From Symsagittifera roscoffensis (Eukaryota; Xenacoelomorpha; Acoela; Convolutidae), in contig NC_087063.1 in assembly GCF_963678635.1 (NCBI RefSeq), positions 33,726,682-33,790,681 of the forward strand: a DNA stretch of 64,000 nucleotides, written 5' to 3'. Positions within the stretch are counted from its first letter, which is position 1, and each line of letters opens with the position of its first letter. The notes under the pieces were generated by a model. It was not told the origin of the DNA. It searched no databases and saw nothing but the letters and a program-made list of their open reading frames with translations. Below are positions 33,001 through 45,163 of this stretch, in pieces. The position numbers and the translations under genes are program-made.

Positions 33001-35055
33001 ATTTGGATAAAAACCTATCTAATTTTATTTTGCTTTTTGAGATGCAAATTTCCCTCTTTAGGGTCCTTAGACAATAGTTTTTTGATAGTTTTCATATGAA
33101 AATGAAGCAACTCTGTCATCCTAACAAGCAAACCTTATCCCTACTTTTCATTTTACTTCACCGAGCTCACTATTTAATTTTAGTAGCTATATTCTCTGCT
33201 CGAGGTCAGAGGCTGGCTTAAAACGTGGGGATAGCGTCTTGAGTGTAAAACAGCATTTGCGCGAACCTTTTCTATTTATCAAAGAGCTCATGCTTTTGGT
33301 TTATTTGCGTCCATTCTTGAAAATTTCTCCGCAAAAAAAACAAGGAAGACGTCAAAAAGTTTAGCCATTTTGAAACATTTTCTATAATGTAGAAGTTGTC
33401 ATTCATTACGTCCATTTTGCGGCCCAGGGAAAACGCGAGCCTTTTGGTACTCTTTTGCGTAGACGGATTTTTGAGAGGGATATATTAACATAGTTGCCTA
33501 GCACTAAAATATTACTTTTTTTGCTTTATTAACAAATTTTACATCCACGCATAAAATATATTGATATAACGAGATTCTAAGAAAACTATTCACACAAATA
33601 GTATGGTACCAACCAAAACAAAAATTACATCCAATTCAATTTGTCTCAGTCCTAAAGTTCTTACGTAATTTTTGCTTGTTCATTCTATTGTTGTTTTTCT
33701 CTATCTTGACGCAGAAAAAGATTTTTGACTAAAGTTGAAGAATTTGAGTGAACCCATGATAAGCAAGTAGTAAGATTTTTTCTGAAGATCAACAAATAAA
33801 AGGGAATTAGAATAAATTAAAGTTTAAAATTGACCTATAGAAACCAAAAGCAAGGAAAAATCTAAACCGAGCTTAGCTGATTCAGCTGTGCACCACCAAA
33901 CGCTTCAAGCTACTTCCAGTTTCTCACTTCCCCAGGAAGCCACTTGACAGACCTGTCTCTAAAATCCCTCAAAGGGCGCTCGACAAACAGGCACAAACAT
34001 CAAAAATAAGATATCTATAATAACTTTATCACAAAAGTTAGGCTAAAAGGAATAGGTTTTTTGTTCAGTAAAATTTCGGCAATACAAATAATAGTTTTAG
34101 CCAAAACATTTCAAACCTCTGCTGAAGATACCGATTTCTTTGAATGAAAAAGTTTTCACACCGAAAAATGAAAAAATCGCCAATCTGATTATGCTCTGGA
34201 CTAATTTATGCTTGTTTTTTAGATTTTAACCACAATCTTGAAAACGTAACACGAACTTTGTATGTGTGGTAATTTATGTCGCAAAAAAAATCGTTACATG
34301 CCAATCGGTCGTATTAGAATCTAACACGTCGAGTTTTTACACTTGATCTTTGATTTTGTCGATAATTTGAAGTTTTTAAAACAATTATCTTTTCCTAAAA
34401 AAAAGAGGCAGTCGCATTATTCAGAGCTTTACCTTGATTCACGAACAGTCTTGTTTCATTTTGTTTTCGCTTTTTTCTAGGTAGTACGAGAAAAAGATCT
34501 GATTTAAAAAACTCAGATTTAAATGTCTAGGCATATTTGACAGTCATTGAACCATAAGTCGTTTTTTCTTACCATAACTACAAAAAAATGAGGAATTTTT
34601 TTAAAATTCACATATTTTTAGCAGTTAATTTTTTTTGACGTTTTTGTTTCCCAACTTTTTGTTACAAAACTTCCAAAATGTACTTTTCCCGAGTAACTTA
34701 AAAGGAGGAGATGTCCATGATGTACAAAGTTTTCAATACAACTTTTTCTGTGCAATTTAAAAAAAGCCACGCATAAAACAACTCAAATACGAATTGATAA
34801 TCAAAGACAAAATTTGAGACGACAAATATTATGTATCACAATTGTTTTCCACAAAAAAAAATAGGCGCCCGGAATGGAACATCTTCAACAATGACAAAAA
34901 AAAACATAAAAAATATCAAATAAAATTTCTTTTCAAAAAGTCTTTTTCGGAGAAGCAATAACAAACAATTTGAAAAAGCAAATCCTCTAGGCTATAAAAT
35001 TTCAAAACTAGGTTGTTTTTTTTTTGATAAAAAGAAAAAAATATCCAAGATTTCC

Positions 35056-35103
35056 CAGAGCGCGATATGAGTTTTGACTTTTCAGAGCGCGATATGACTT
35101 TTG
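35056..35103 (+). repeat. Short tandem repeat, CAGAGCGCGATATGA twice
   Basis: CAGAGCGCGATATGA followed by GTTTTGACTTTT, then the 15-mer again and CTTTTG. Two copies, 27 bases apart. Confidence 0.7.
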
Positions 35104-35157
35104 TGAAAAAAAAATAATTTTGTCATTAAGGTTCTTCACAAGCGTTGAATGTAAAAA

Positions 35158-35204
35158 AGAACCGTTGAACATAGTGCCAAAAAACCGTTGAACATAGTGT
35201 CCAT
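35158..35204 (+). repeat. Short tandem repeat, ACCGTTGAACATAGTG twice
   Basis: Two copies of the 16-mer separated by about nine bases. No function is apparent. Confidence 0.65.
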
Positions 35205-35336
35205 CTTACATTCCAGCATGAGCTCTGAAATATGGATTGAATGCAACTTTTATATACCTGATTTTCTTTCAAAATAAGTTCTTGTAAAATAGCCAGTACC
35301 AAGAGTTAGTAAAAAAGCAATACTTTTGACAATAAA

Positions 35337-35900
35337 AAAAAGATCCAGACACTCTAGAGAACTACAGATCAACGTCAATAATTGAAACACTATCAAAAGT
35401 CTTCGAAGAAGTGTTATACAAACAAAAAAGTGACCATCATTTCTCCAATAATTTCCTAAGCACGTTCATGTCGCATTTAGAACATTCTACTCAACAATCG
35501 ACGTAATTACAATACTATAACGCACAAACCATTTCAAAATTTATTTTTTGAGAATAACAAATTTGTAGCATGCTTCTTCTTAGACCTAAGCAATTCAATT
35601 CTAATGATCACAGGTTAAGCGAAAGATAGAACTGATGGGTGTTTCTGAAAGTACAGTTCAAATGATAAATTCTTCCAATCTTGAACCGATAAGCAATCGT
35701 AAACAGAAAACATTTATCAATAGAACTGAATCAAACTAAATTTCCTTACATCAGGTGGTCCCACAGGTTACTGTACTGGGACCACTCATTTTGAATCTTT
35801 ACATCAATCATCTAAATAAGCAACTAACTGACTCAAGTAAAGTAGTAAGAATGCCGACGACACATAACTCTTCTGTGAACAACATGGTGTAAATATTTCA
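35337..35900 (+). pseudogene. Decayed CR1/jockey-like LINE reverse transcriptase
   Basis: Plus-strand traces of a non-LTR RT. ENYRSTSIIETLSKVFEEVL matches the NYRPISI...KVFE block. VVPQVTVLGPLILNLYINHL matches the GVPQGSVLGPLLFNLYINDL block. NADDT near 35856, followed by a stop and LFCE, matches the YADDTxLF catalytic motif. A block LDLSNSILMI lies between (motif A region, LDLSKAFD). Frames shift and stops interrupt them, and no ORF survives. It is the only clear plus-strand RT in the window. Confidence 0.65.
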
Positions 35901-37561
35901 AAGTGTAGAACAAAGCTACAACAAACAAAATTATACCAACCCCTTTTCCTAAAACTGATAGCAAAAAAAAACAGAATTTATCAATTTCATTTAAAAGAAA
36001 TCAAGAAAAAGTGGCAAAAGAATTTCAATTTCATTAGAAAAAAAGTGAATTGAAGAAAAAGTGCAGCATTTTGGAAGATTTTCGATCAGTTTTTATCTTT
36101 CCAAAAAAAGTTAAATTGACTTAAAAAGATAATGATTTAGGAAAATTGATATATTAAAATTATCAAAAAAAAAACCACTTGCAATAAAAAGACGAACTCT
36201 GATAATCAACGCACTTGTCATCAGTCATCTACTTTACCCAGCTTTTCCCTCAAAGGGAATTTCTTCAAGTTTGATCATCTCGTTTTAAAACCATTTAACT
36301 TGGTAATGAAAATATGCTGCGATTGTGTAAAATTTGATCCATCGTACAATCTGAAACTTAAGTATAACTTTCTACCTATTTTAAAGTTTCCAATTGGTCA
36401 TTTTTGATAAGTCAAAAATAAATGACAGACAATTTATTTAGAAAATGAATATAAACACGATGAAATTGAAGAAAGCTTAAGAACAAAAAAAATTTTCTGT
36501 ACTGAACACTTTATTGATAAACATGTTGAAATCATATTGATGAACACATGGAATTTGTCATTTTTGGAAAGTCAAGAAAAAATTACTGCCAATTTATTTA
36601 GTAAAGAAATATCAACACAATAAAATTGAAGTAAGCTCAAGAACAAAAAGCTATTCTGTACTCGAGAAATTTGATGAACACATTGAAAGATCAATTTTCA
36701 AAAAATTTTCATCAAAGAATGATTTTAAATAAGATTTTGATTCGTAAAAAAATGAAATGAAGTTTCAGAACTGTTTTTTTGCTACTATTTGATGACGATT
36801 ATTTTTTGACAACCAATGGTAAGCTTTCACGAAAAAAAACTGAAAATTTCTTAATTTTACGTTAGTTTAATCGCTTAAATTATACTCTAATACTGAAATT
36901 TGATGTTAAAACAAATGCTATACTTTGGTGTCGCGCATTCATTGCAAAATGCAGTTGGAGAGTTCAATTTTCAATAATAAAAAATTTATTGCAAAGGGCC
37001 TACTTAGGCCTAAGAAGGAGGATTGCTGACTGGTTTCACCCGCTCGATGAAAAATGAAAGGTTTCACACTGCTTTTTTCAACAATGGAAAACTTTGTCCA
37101 CACCGAAAACTTTTTAGCATAGTCCAAATCAACAAAAGGAAATGTTGTCGCCTGTCTAAACTGTTTTGGTACTAATTATTTTTGTGGTACAAAAAAATTG
37201 AAACACACCACAAACAAAAACCTTCACCATTTTCAAGGATTGGAACATTTATAAATGGTTTTACTGAGCTGTACAGTACACATTTATCTTCTTATCAATT
37301 GACTTCTAAGCCTCTGGCGACCCATAATTTTTTCATTGTATTCATAATTAATTCGTTTATTTGGAAATCAAGACAATTCCAATTCTCGTTCAAACTTTTA
37401 TTTTATAAGAAAACATAAATTTTTCTGTTTTTTGGATCATTGGCCCGTTCTGCTTTCAATTTAATCTATTCATTGCTTCGTTCCCTAATTGCAATACGAC
37501 AGAGAACACGAAAACTTTCATGGGTTTGTCTCACTAAAAACAAATTTAGGGAAAAAAAGCC
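35901..37561. other. AT-rich stretch without genes
   Basis: No supported coding region. It holds a diverged tandem repeat at 36397-36690. Confidence 0.5.
36397..36690 (+). repeat. Diverged tandem repeat, unit about 160 bases
   Basis: TCATTTTTGATAAGTCAA... recurs as TCATTTTTGGAAAGTCAAG... Both units go on through CAATTTATTTAG, AAATTGAAG, AAGAACAAAAA and TTCTGTACT to GATGAACAC. The units have diverged by substitutions and small indels. Confidence 0.6.
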
Positions 37562-37581
37562 GAGAGAGAGAGAGAGAGAGG

Positions 37582-37613
<32 letters not shown>
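37562..37613 (+). repeat. (GA)n microsatellite
   Basis: Mostly GA dinucleotides with a few interruptions (GGGA, AAGA, AAAAA). Confidence 0.9.
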
Positions 37614-37749
37614 AAGACTTAAATTGCGAAGCTGTGCCAAACGCCAATGCCTATGAATAACAGAAATACGTATTAATTTAAACAAGCAGACCCATTGCAG
37701 CTAGAGCTGCTACTGAAAAGAAGCAACATTTATCCTTGTCAGTAAAAAA

Positions 37750-39110
37750 GTAGCTGGGGGTAGCTGGATGAAAGAATGGAGGGATTGGAGGCGGGATAGA
37801 TGGATATAGCTGGATATTTGGATGGAAGCTTGGACGAACGTTTAGATGGTTGACTAGATGCCTGTTTCTAGGAATGGATGGCTTATCTGATGGCTGGATC
37901 GAAAGATGACTGGCTGGATGCTTGGATGGCATGATGGATGACGGGCTAGTTGGATGACTGTTTTGATGATAATATGGATGGAAGGGCTAGAAGGATGTAT
38001 AAACGGTTGATTGCAAGAAAAATTGTATTGATGGCTGGCTGGATAGCTAGACGGATAGATGGCTGGCTGCATGATGGTTATCAGGATAAAGAGGTGGCTG
38101 ATTGGATGACCAGGTCCATGGATGACTGGTGGGATGAAAGGATGAAATGAATGGCTAGATTGATGCATGACTTGATGAATGGATGCGGCAGGACGACTAT
38201 CTAGATAAATGAAATGGTTAGATAAATGATGAATGGCTGGATGGATGACTGCCTGAACGTCTAGATGGGAGTGCTGGGTGGATTGCAGGATAATTGATAG
38301 CCGGAAGAGATGCGTGGATCGCTGGATGAACGGATAGATGACAAGATGCGTGGAGGACTAGATTGATAGTTGGATGGCTGGTTGACTGGATGAAAGGCAT
38401 GATGCATGGATGCCTGAATGGGCTAGATCGATGTATGTCCAGATGAAATAGGTTCTAAGGATGATGGACGGATGGATGGATGGTTGTTTGTATGGACAGA
38501 TGGCTGGATAAAGGGTTGCCTGGTTGTAGAAATTATTCATTGGCTTGACGGCGGTTAAAAAAAATGTCCATTTTTGTTGATGCATGGGAATGAGGAGGTG
38601 AAACATACGGGTGGAGGGGTCGATAAATGCATGGATGGCCGGATAGAAGATCGAATGAAGGTCTTGACGGCTGGTTGGAGTAATCGATTGCTTGAGTGAT
38701 GACTGAAACGATGTGTGACAGCTTAGGAGGATAGATAGCTGGTTAGATGGATGGTCGTTTATTTGATGGCTATATAGACGGTTGGTAGAAATACCGTTGA
38801 TTGGATGGCTATATGGTTGGATGGGTAGCTGAATTGGTGTATGATTGAAATATTCGATCGACAGATGGCTAGATGCCATGGTGAATGAAAGGTTCGATGG
38901 AACGATCAGTTGATGAATCTATGGCTGGATTTCCTAATGAATGGTTGGATGGTTGAATCAAATGACTCGATGGATAGAGAGATGGCTAGATGAATGGATG
39001 ATCGGCTGGTTGGATGGATGGCTAGTTGAAGGAATGATTTGAAGGATGGCTGAAGGGTGGATAAATAACTGTACGGCTGAATTGGTCGATGGATGACTGG
39101 TTGGATTTGA
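37750..39110 (+). repeat. Degenerate GGAT/GGCT-type satellite
   Basis: About 1.36 kb made of variants of TGGATGGATGGCTGGATGAC with no strict period. One non-repeat insertion lies at about 38520-38600. Minus-strand readings give Pro-Ser-His-Ile-rich strings (HPSSHPSIQ) that are an artefact of the repeat. It is probably a decayed tetranucleotide satellite. Confidence 0.85.
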
Positions 39111-40585
39111 GGCGGCCGGCACAAATTGAAGCAGTCTTGTTTGGAATCCCCAACACCTAAGAGTAAATTAAAAGCAGCCGCCAAGGGTGCTCAAAATGTT
39201 TGAAATTTTAGAAAAAAATGTCAACCCTGGGATAGAGTTAGGTCAATCAAAAATATCTAGGCCATGGTTTCAAATGGTGACAGTACCTTGACAATAGCAC
39301 AAAAATAAAACGACAAGGTAAAACTAAGAGAAGAATTTTTTCTCAATTTTAAATTTGAAAACTCATAAACACGGCATATCACAATACTTAAAATTCGTCG
39401 AACAATCATATTTGAAATTCAATGAAGAACCACTGAGATAAAAAATGTGTAGAGAATTTCAAATTTAGAATACTTCTCAATCATTTTTTTTTTCAAAAAT
39501 TTTGAAAAAAAAAATTAAAAAAAAGGAACGGAGCAATCTTATAGTGTACCCGTAGAGAACTCCATCACAGAGTTGAGGGTTTTGAATTGTGTTAGACTTT
39601 TTAGATTTAAGTTTTCAAACAAAAAACCTGAAAAACATTTTAAAAGATGTTTGAGAAACCGTCAGGTTATGAGTCTTATTATACCCGATTAAAAAACGTC
39701 AAATGCATTTTTTGGAACATTTTTAAAACATAATCTAAAGTCGAAATTCTTCAAAACATCAAAAAGATGTTTTTGGTAACCACAAATGTTTAGACATTGA
39801 TTTTTGGAGGCCTATTTTGAATCCCCTCAGACAACTCCATAAGATTGCAAACTATGGTTTTTTCAATTAAAAGCTGGAACGAAAACCGCACGTCACATAA
39901 TGTATGGATGAAAAAATCAAACCTTTTCAGAACACTATACTGCGCTGCTTTTCTGCTCCCCTCCCATTTGGGCATTAAACTCTTACAATCAGGCCTTTCA
40001 TGTCGGGCCGCCCTGTGATGCAGTCACATGCTGGCATCAAATTCTTTCAATCGGGTCTTTCAACTTAGCTAGCATTTAAAGTTTGCTAAAACGGAAAAAT
40101 TTCTTGAGCATTACAAAACTCGATATAGCTTAAACGTGCAAAAACTCTTTCGTTACACATACAAACTGTATTACGCATAAACATGGTGAGATGCTTGTCA
40201 CGCGCATAAAAAGATGATAAAAACGAAAATGATAAAATGATAATTCGATCGAAATTAAAAGAAAATGTAATCAGAGATTAGGTAAAGTATTATGTTCCTT
40301 ACAGTGGTGTGGTTTTTGATTGGTGAAAATTTTAAAATATAAATCTGGTTTTTGTTGTGAGACAAAGAGTTGACAAAAATACCTTAGAAAAAGTAATTAA
40401 TGTGCATAACGAAAGTCATTCCACCGCGAGTTTCTGCTGTCGGCGTAATTTTTTTTCTGCAATACGCCTTTCTTCAATTTCTTTGTCATTTGGATTGCCT
40501 TAAAATTAAAATTCCATACTGTTTTTCGAGCAGCGATGAATAACAGCAATTTTCTAAATTCGAAAATGCTCTTTTTTTGAGCAGC
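39111..40585. other. No gene seen
   Basis: AT-rich. A 61-codon minus-strand reading (39790-39975) has no recognisable motif. Confidence 0.4.
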
Positions 40586-40785
40586 NNNNNNNNNNNNNNN
40601 NNNNNNNNNNNNNNNNNNNNNNNNNNNNNNNNNNNNNNNNNNNNNNNNNNNNNNNNNNNNNNNNNNNNNNNNNNNNNNNNNNNNNNNNNNNNNNNNNNNN
40701 NNNNNNNNNNNNNNNNNNNNNNNNNNNNNNNNNNNNNNNNNNNNNNNNNNNNNNNNNNNNNNNNNNNNNNNNNNNNNNNNNNNNN
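40586..40785. other. Assembly gap (200 N)
   Basis: A run of exactly 200 N. Readings drawn across it are meaningless. Confidence 0.99.
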
Positions 40786-41227
40786 AAAAACCAATTGACT
40801 TCTAGTCGGCTCTTCGCTTTTGAGATTTTTCTCATGGGTGCGCTTTTCTCAAATGCCTTGGAAACAATATGAAAAAACTTGTAAGGTATTTCATCAGATT
40901 AATCCAGTTTGTATATCTCGCGCCATGGGACAATCTTTCAATTTAACTTTTTTTGGACATATTTTTCCCTATTGAAACAAAACTTTGTTGGTGGGTTTTT
41001 TTTTTCTGAATGCCACAGTCAGAAAAATGCAGAATCCAAATGATCTGCTTTGATGTTCTATTAAAAAAGGAAACAATTTTACCAATCTCCTTTTGTAACT
41101 TAGGGAAAACATTTAGATAATTTGGCTGTAACTCGGGTACGATCATCAGGTGAGTTTGAGCTATCAATAATTGGGTCAATGTTTTGTTTCTGAGAATTAT
41201 TCTTCTCAGTAGTTGATATAATAGTTA
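40786..41227. other. Left flank of the LTR element, no gene
   Basis: No supported feature between the gap and the target-site duplication. Confidence 0.4.
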
Positions 41228-41231
41228 CCAG
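41228..41231. repeat. Target-site duplication CCAG (left)
   Basis: CCAG precedes the left LTR and recurs at 58727-58730 directly after the right LTR. Four bases is usual for Ty3/gypsy elements. Confidence 0.75.
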
Positions 41232-41641
41232 TGAGTTATGACCGATGTGGTTAACTCATAGAGTAATTTCGGATAGGGTACACCGTCTGCTCGTCACGCT
41301 ATCTTATTTTCGGCCGGATATATTCGTGCAACTTCTTAGTCTAATACCGATCCTAATCTTACTCTTATACTTTCTAGTCTCAGAGTGTTTAACTAGTCTC
41401 TGCTAGGCTCAATAGATCTAGGGTATACTGGTTTGTTGCGGCTGCTGAAGTTCTCTTGGAGAGACAACTAATTTCTAAGTTAAATTCAAATCTCTCTGGT
41501 GCTGAAATTACAAGTAATTTCAGCACTTACAAATAAGTGGGTTGTTAGTTAGATGGATCATGATTGGTTAATATTAAATACTTTACAGTGGTAAATTATC
41601 TAATTTATCCAATCATAAAATATAGTTTAGATCAGGTTCCA
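41232..41641 (-). repeat. 3' LTR
   Basis: 410 bases, TGAGTTATGACC...TCAGGTTCCA on the plus strand. It contains a perfect 28-base palindrome at 41499-41526. Confidence 0.9.
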
Positions 41642-41651
41642 CCCATCCGGG
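41642..41651 (-). promoter_or_regulatory. Possible polypurine tract
   Basis: On the minus strand CCCGGATGGG lies directly before the 3' LTR. GGATGGG is all purine but short; it is the right place for plus-strand priming. Confidence 0.4.
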
Positions 41652-43473
41652 TTTTACAGAGTTTTTTAGAATTATCTTTCTGCAATTCAAAGGATGGATG
41701 ATGAACGTTGGTATTTGGCGAACATCGTATTCTTGTCCGGTTCCTCTTGTTAGAGAAGTTCCAGGACGCTGGAGTTAGGGACATCAATCGTTGTGTCGTC
41801 TTGTGACAACGACTGTGTTTCCCAATGAAATCAATCTGATTTCAAAATGGTTTGCTATGACGGGTTTTTCTGTATTATGTAGAAAACTTGTTTTGTGTTC
41901 AACCTCGTCTGGGAATGGCGTGGAGATTGTGTGAGGAAGGGATGCCTTGTAACTCGGATCTGTACGTATACTTGAACATCGAGGTGGTCATTGGTCTAGT
42001 TCAATGAAGTCCTTTTCTGCGAAGTCAAGTCGTACTCTAAATCCTTTGAGTTGTGATTGTGGACGGCATATCGGTTGTGGTTAGCCATTCTTGTTCGAGT
42101 GTAATGGGATCATTTTGTCTTTGGATGTTCGTCTTTGTTGTTGTGTGTTGATCTATATACTGCAAGGTATGATTTACATTTTATAAAATTTTTATTAGTT
42201 TGGTTTTTTAATCATGAATTTAGTTAGTTGTTTTCACAAAAGCATTTTGTTTCAGTTCGGTTATTTTGAAGAGTTACTCACCCTTGAGTACCTCTTTTTT
42301 AAAAGAGAAGTGTGGTCACAAAGCGTGGATGTAGCGCGGTGGGTTAGGCCGGCTATAGAGCATGGTCAGGACGTCCTCTCTGGTGGGTTAGGCCAGGAGT
42401 GGAAGTATGGTTTCGTGCGGTTTCTTTGAGAGGTCCTGTTATGTGATAACGTTTTATTTTGGGTTTATGTTGGTCTTTCTTATGTTTCTTTGGTTGTGTC
42501 CTTTTTTCAAAAATCAAATTGTTTTTGTTATGGGTTTGTCTTTCGACTTTTTTGTGTTTTATTATTTCTTTCTTAGACTTTATAATAGTCTTCAAAAGGA
42601 TAAATTATCCAGTTTTAAACAGAGTTAATACGGTTTGTGTACCGTTGGTTTTCTTTTTTTAGTCATGCTGTTATTTTATGATTTGTGGTGTTTAGTAAGC
42701 TGCGTTGGTTAGTTTGGTTTAGTATATAATTCCTTTCCAACCGGGTTAAAGGAAAGTTTGAAACTTGTTATCGTGTGTTAGAGTTGTTAAGTGTGAAAAC
42801 TTGAAACTTAAAATCATTATTTAAACAATTCTTCGTGGGCGAGCTGTGCGAGTTTGGATAGAATTCCTAAGCGAGTGAATGAAAATATCAAAACGTTAGT
42901 ACTGCATTTTCATTTTATTAATTTATTACATAGAATTTCAATTTTAATGCTAGTTTTTGGGGGAAATTTAAAGTTATAAATTTTCATCATAATTAAATTT
43001 ACTGCTTTATGGGGGAATAATTTATAAATTAATTTACTACATTTGGTATGAATTTCATCAGATTATCTTGCGTAAAATATTAATGAAGTTAAGAAGAATT
43101 TTAACAAATTTATTTTTTATTTTTCTTTTCTGTTTTTTTTTTCAGATGATCGTGGTATGAAGACTAAAAATGTAAAAGAAACATGAGTAAAGAATGGTTA
43201 GTACTAATTTAAATTTATTAGTTAAGAATATTTTAAAATTATACTTACCTGTTAATCGTCTGGGAAAAAACCGTGGGGAAAGAGGTCGTGTATTATGTCC
43301 GAATTTGTTAGTAATTTTGCTAGTATGCGAATGATGTATTTAGTTTGGAGCAGTGGCCAAAGCAATTGAAGTGCTTTAAGTGTTTTTAGTTCTTCGGTGC
43401 CTACTGCAAACTCATAAGTTGTGTTTTGAATGAGTTTATATATTTTGTGATTATATTTAGTATTGTGAATAAA
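41652..43473 (-). other. Long 3' region of the LTR element
   Basis: 1.8 kb between the 529-residue ORF and the 3' LTR without a supported gene. Parts of it recur, diverged, in the second element copy at 63132-64000 (for example TTGTGTCCTTTT at 42495 and 63931), so it belongs to the element. Confidence 0.6.
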
Positions 43474-45063
43474 TTATAATATTGGGATTTCTATAGGTTG
43501 GATAAATTCATGTGGGATAAGGAAGGGTCTGGATTCTTCGGCATTAAAGGTCTTCGTGATGGGACAAAATATATTCATTTGTGTTACTGGGTCATAATTG
43601 CGGAGGATGCCGTGGAGGTTAGTATCCTTGATGCAATAGGTGAAATTAAGCAAAAATGGTGAAGTGGATTTCGAGTTAAGAAACTGAAAACGATGGTGTG
43701 GTTGTCTTGATGTAGTATGTAAATCAAAATGATTTTGCATAAAGCGATAGTATGTATATGTATGAGTCTGTTTAGTGCGTAACATAATGTCGTGTGAACA
43801 GTGCAAATCGCGTTCATGTGGTGCAAGGAAGTGAAAAGTTAGTGAAAATAACTGAAATTTTTCTTTAAAACTTTCGTAAGCTTGAATATCAGTTAGTGCT
43901 TCAGAAATGATGTGATCATATTTTCTATCAAAAATATTAAGTTTGAATACATATGACGTTTTGATGAAGAATTTTTCTGTTAGTTGTGGGTTAGCGAAGC
44001 GGTCGCCATCTAGAAATTGGTCTTGATTAGTTCGGATGATATTATGGTCGTAATATTCTATTGTAAATTTGTTAGCTCCGGGTGCAGTGAATGTTTTTAG
44101 TGATTTTTTATATCCTATAAAAGTAAATTGTCTAGGTGTTAGTGTTGCGGTGAGTCTATATAGCATATCTTTATTCTTTTCTATATCGTTATGAGTACTA
44201 GATAGTGGCAGGCAAAGGGGATTAGTAAAATGGTAATATGCTGTCCAGTGAATTGTCGGCATTAAAACATGTTCATCTACAAAACTACGTGTGTCGTTAG
44301 TGTCGTTAGGTGTGTTTAAAGTATATTGTGGGAATGAGGGTAAGGTGATTGCTAGAAAATCTTTCGTGTTGGTGTGGTGTGGATGATTAATATATTCGCA
44401 GGCTGTTCCTGGTTGGGTCGGGAATGGATGGTTCGGGAATTTTCTTTTGAAAGTGCGATAAGCTCGGTGAGTGATATTTGATGATTCGGTGGATGTGGAT
44501 GATTGTGCTAATGATGCAGTGTAAGCTGGAGAGGGTTTAGGAGTAGGTGGGTTTGAGGATTCTATTGTGGATGAAATTTGATTTATAGTGAGGGTGTTAG
44601 GGTGTATTAGCTGTTGTTGTAGGGTGATAAAATGTTCGAGTTCCTGGGTGATTTGGGGGGTATCTGGAGAATTATTAGATGATCGGTCGGAATGAAATGG
44701 AGAAAAGGTTGGGGTTACTTGTGAAGCATAAGAAGGAGTAGAAACGGATGGGAGTGGGTTATTTGGTGGGATCGGTTGAAAAGGGGGTTTTGAAAAAACT
44801 GAGGAGTTGGTTTGAAAATTATTGGATGGAGATGGTTCGGAGTCTGCAAATTCGTCAGGGGTTTCTATATTAGGGTTATTAAGTTGTGAAATGGAGTATA
44901 AAACTGAAATATCTGAATTAGTATCCGAGTTCATGCTTGATGATATATTAACAATTGGAAAATTGGGTGGCGGGAAAGCAAAAAGTGGGATTATTGGGAT
45001 TGGAGTGTTGAGGTTGGTTGGATGGGAATTTGAGTGGTGTAGGGATCCAAGTTGTCGGCTCAT
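43474..45063 (-). CDS. Intact 529-residue accessory ORF of unknown function
   Basis: Starts at an ATG (MSRQLGSLHHSN) and runs 529 codons to a TAA with no break. Residues 1-200 are rich in Pro, Ser, Thr and Asn and look disordered. From about 215 to the end the composition is that of a folded domain with many aromatic residues, for example MPTIHWTAYYHF, RLTATLTPRQFTFIGYKK, FKLNIFDRKYDHIISE and FSLTFHFLAPHERDL. I see no signal peptide, membrane helix, zinc motif or known domain. It lies after the envelope-like region and before the 3' LTR, where complex retroviruses keep accessory genes. It is open while pol and env are broken. Alternatives: a capsid-like or host-derived protein. The function is unknown. 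Confidence 0.75.
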   Translation of the reverse strand: MSRQLGSLHHSNSHPTNLNTPIPIIPLFAFPPPNFPIVNISSSMNSDTNSDISVLYSISQLNNPNIETPDEFADSEPSPSNNFQTNSSVFSKPPFQPIPPNNPLPSVSTPSYASQVTPTFSPFHSDRSSNNSPDTPQITQELEHFITLQQQLIHPNTLTINQISSTIESSNPPTPKPSPAYTASLAQSSTSTESSNITHRAYRTFKRKFPNHPFPTQPGTACEYINHPHHTNTKDFLAITLPSFPQYTLNTPNDTNDTRSFVDEHVLMPTIHWTAYYHFTNPLCLPLSSTHNDIEKNKDMLYRLTATLTPRQFTFIGYKKSLKTFTAPGANKFTIEYYDHNIIRTNQDQFLDGDRFANPQLTEKFFIKTSYVFKLNIFDRKYDHIISEALTDIQAYESFKEKFQLFSLTFHFLAPHERDLHCSHDIMLRTKQTHTYTYYRFMQNHFDLHTTSRQPHHRFQFLNSKSTSPFLLNFTYCIKDTNLHGILRNYDPVTQMNIFCPITKTFNAEESRPFLIPHEFIQPIEIPIL

Positions 45064-45163
45064 CGTGGGCTAAAAAAATGATTATTTTGAGACTGAAAAG
45101 CGGTGGTATGGGGTTGTTCTATAATTTGTTCATATGTATTATCATCTTGTGAATGATGTGTCA

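Larger units (their letters stand above)
33001..35336. other. AT-rich stretch without genes
   Basis: No supported coding region on either strand. It contains many poly-A and poly-T runs and two short tandem repeats (listed separately). Confidence 0.5.

Noticed and set aside
37750-39110. CRISPR-like array
   Set aside because: The repeats are short, variable and contiguous, with no spacers of constant length.
37678-39184. Minus-strand readings rich in Pro, Ser, His and Ile over the satellite
   Set aside because: They are direct translations of the GGAT-type repeat and not genes.
39790-39975. 61-codon minus-strand reading starting MPKWEGSRKAAQYS
   Set aside because: No recognisable motif and a chance length; it stays unannotated.
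40486-40835. Readings across the assembly gap
   Set aside because: Two thirds of each is N.
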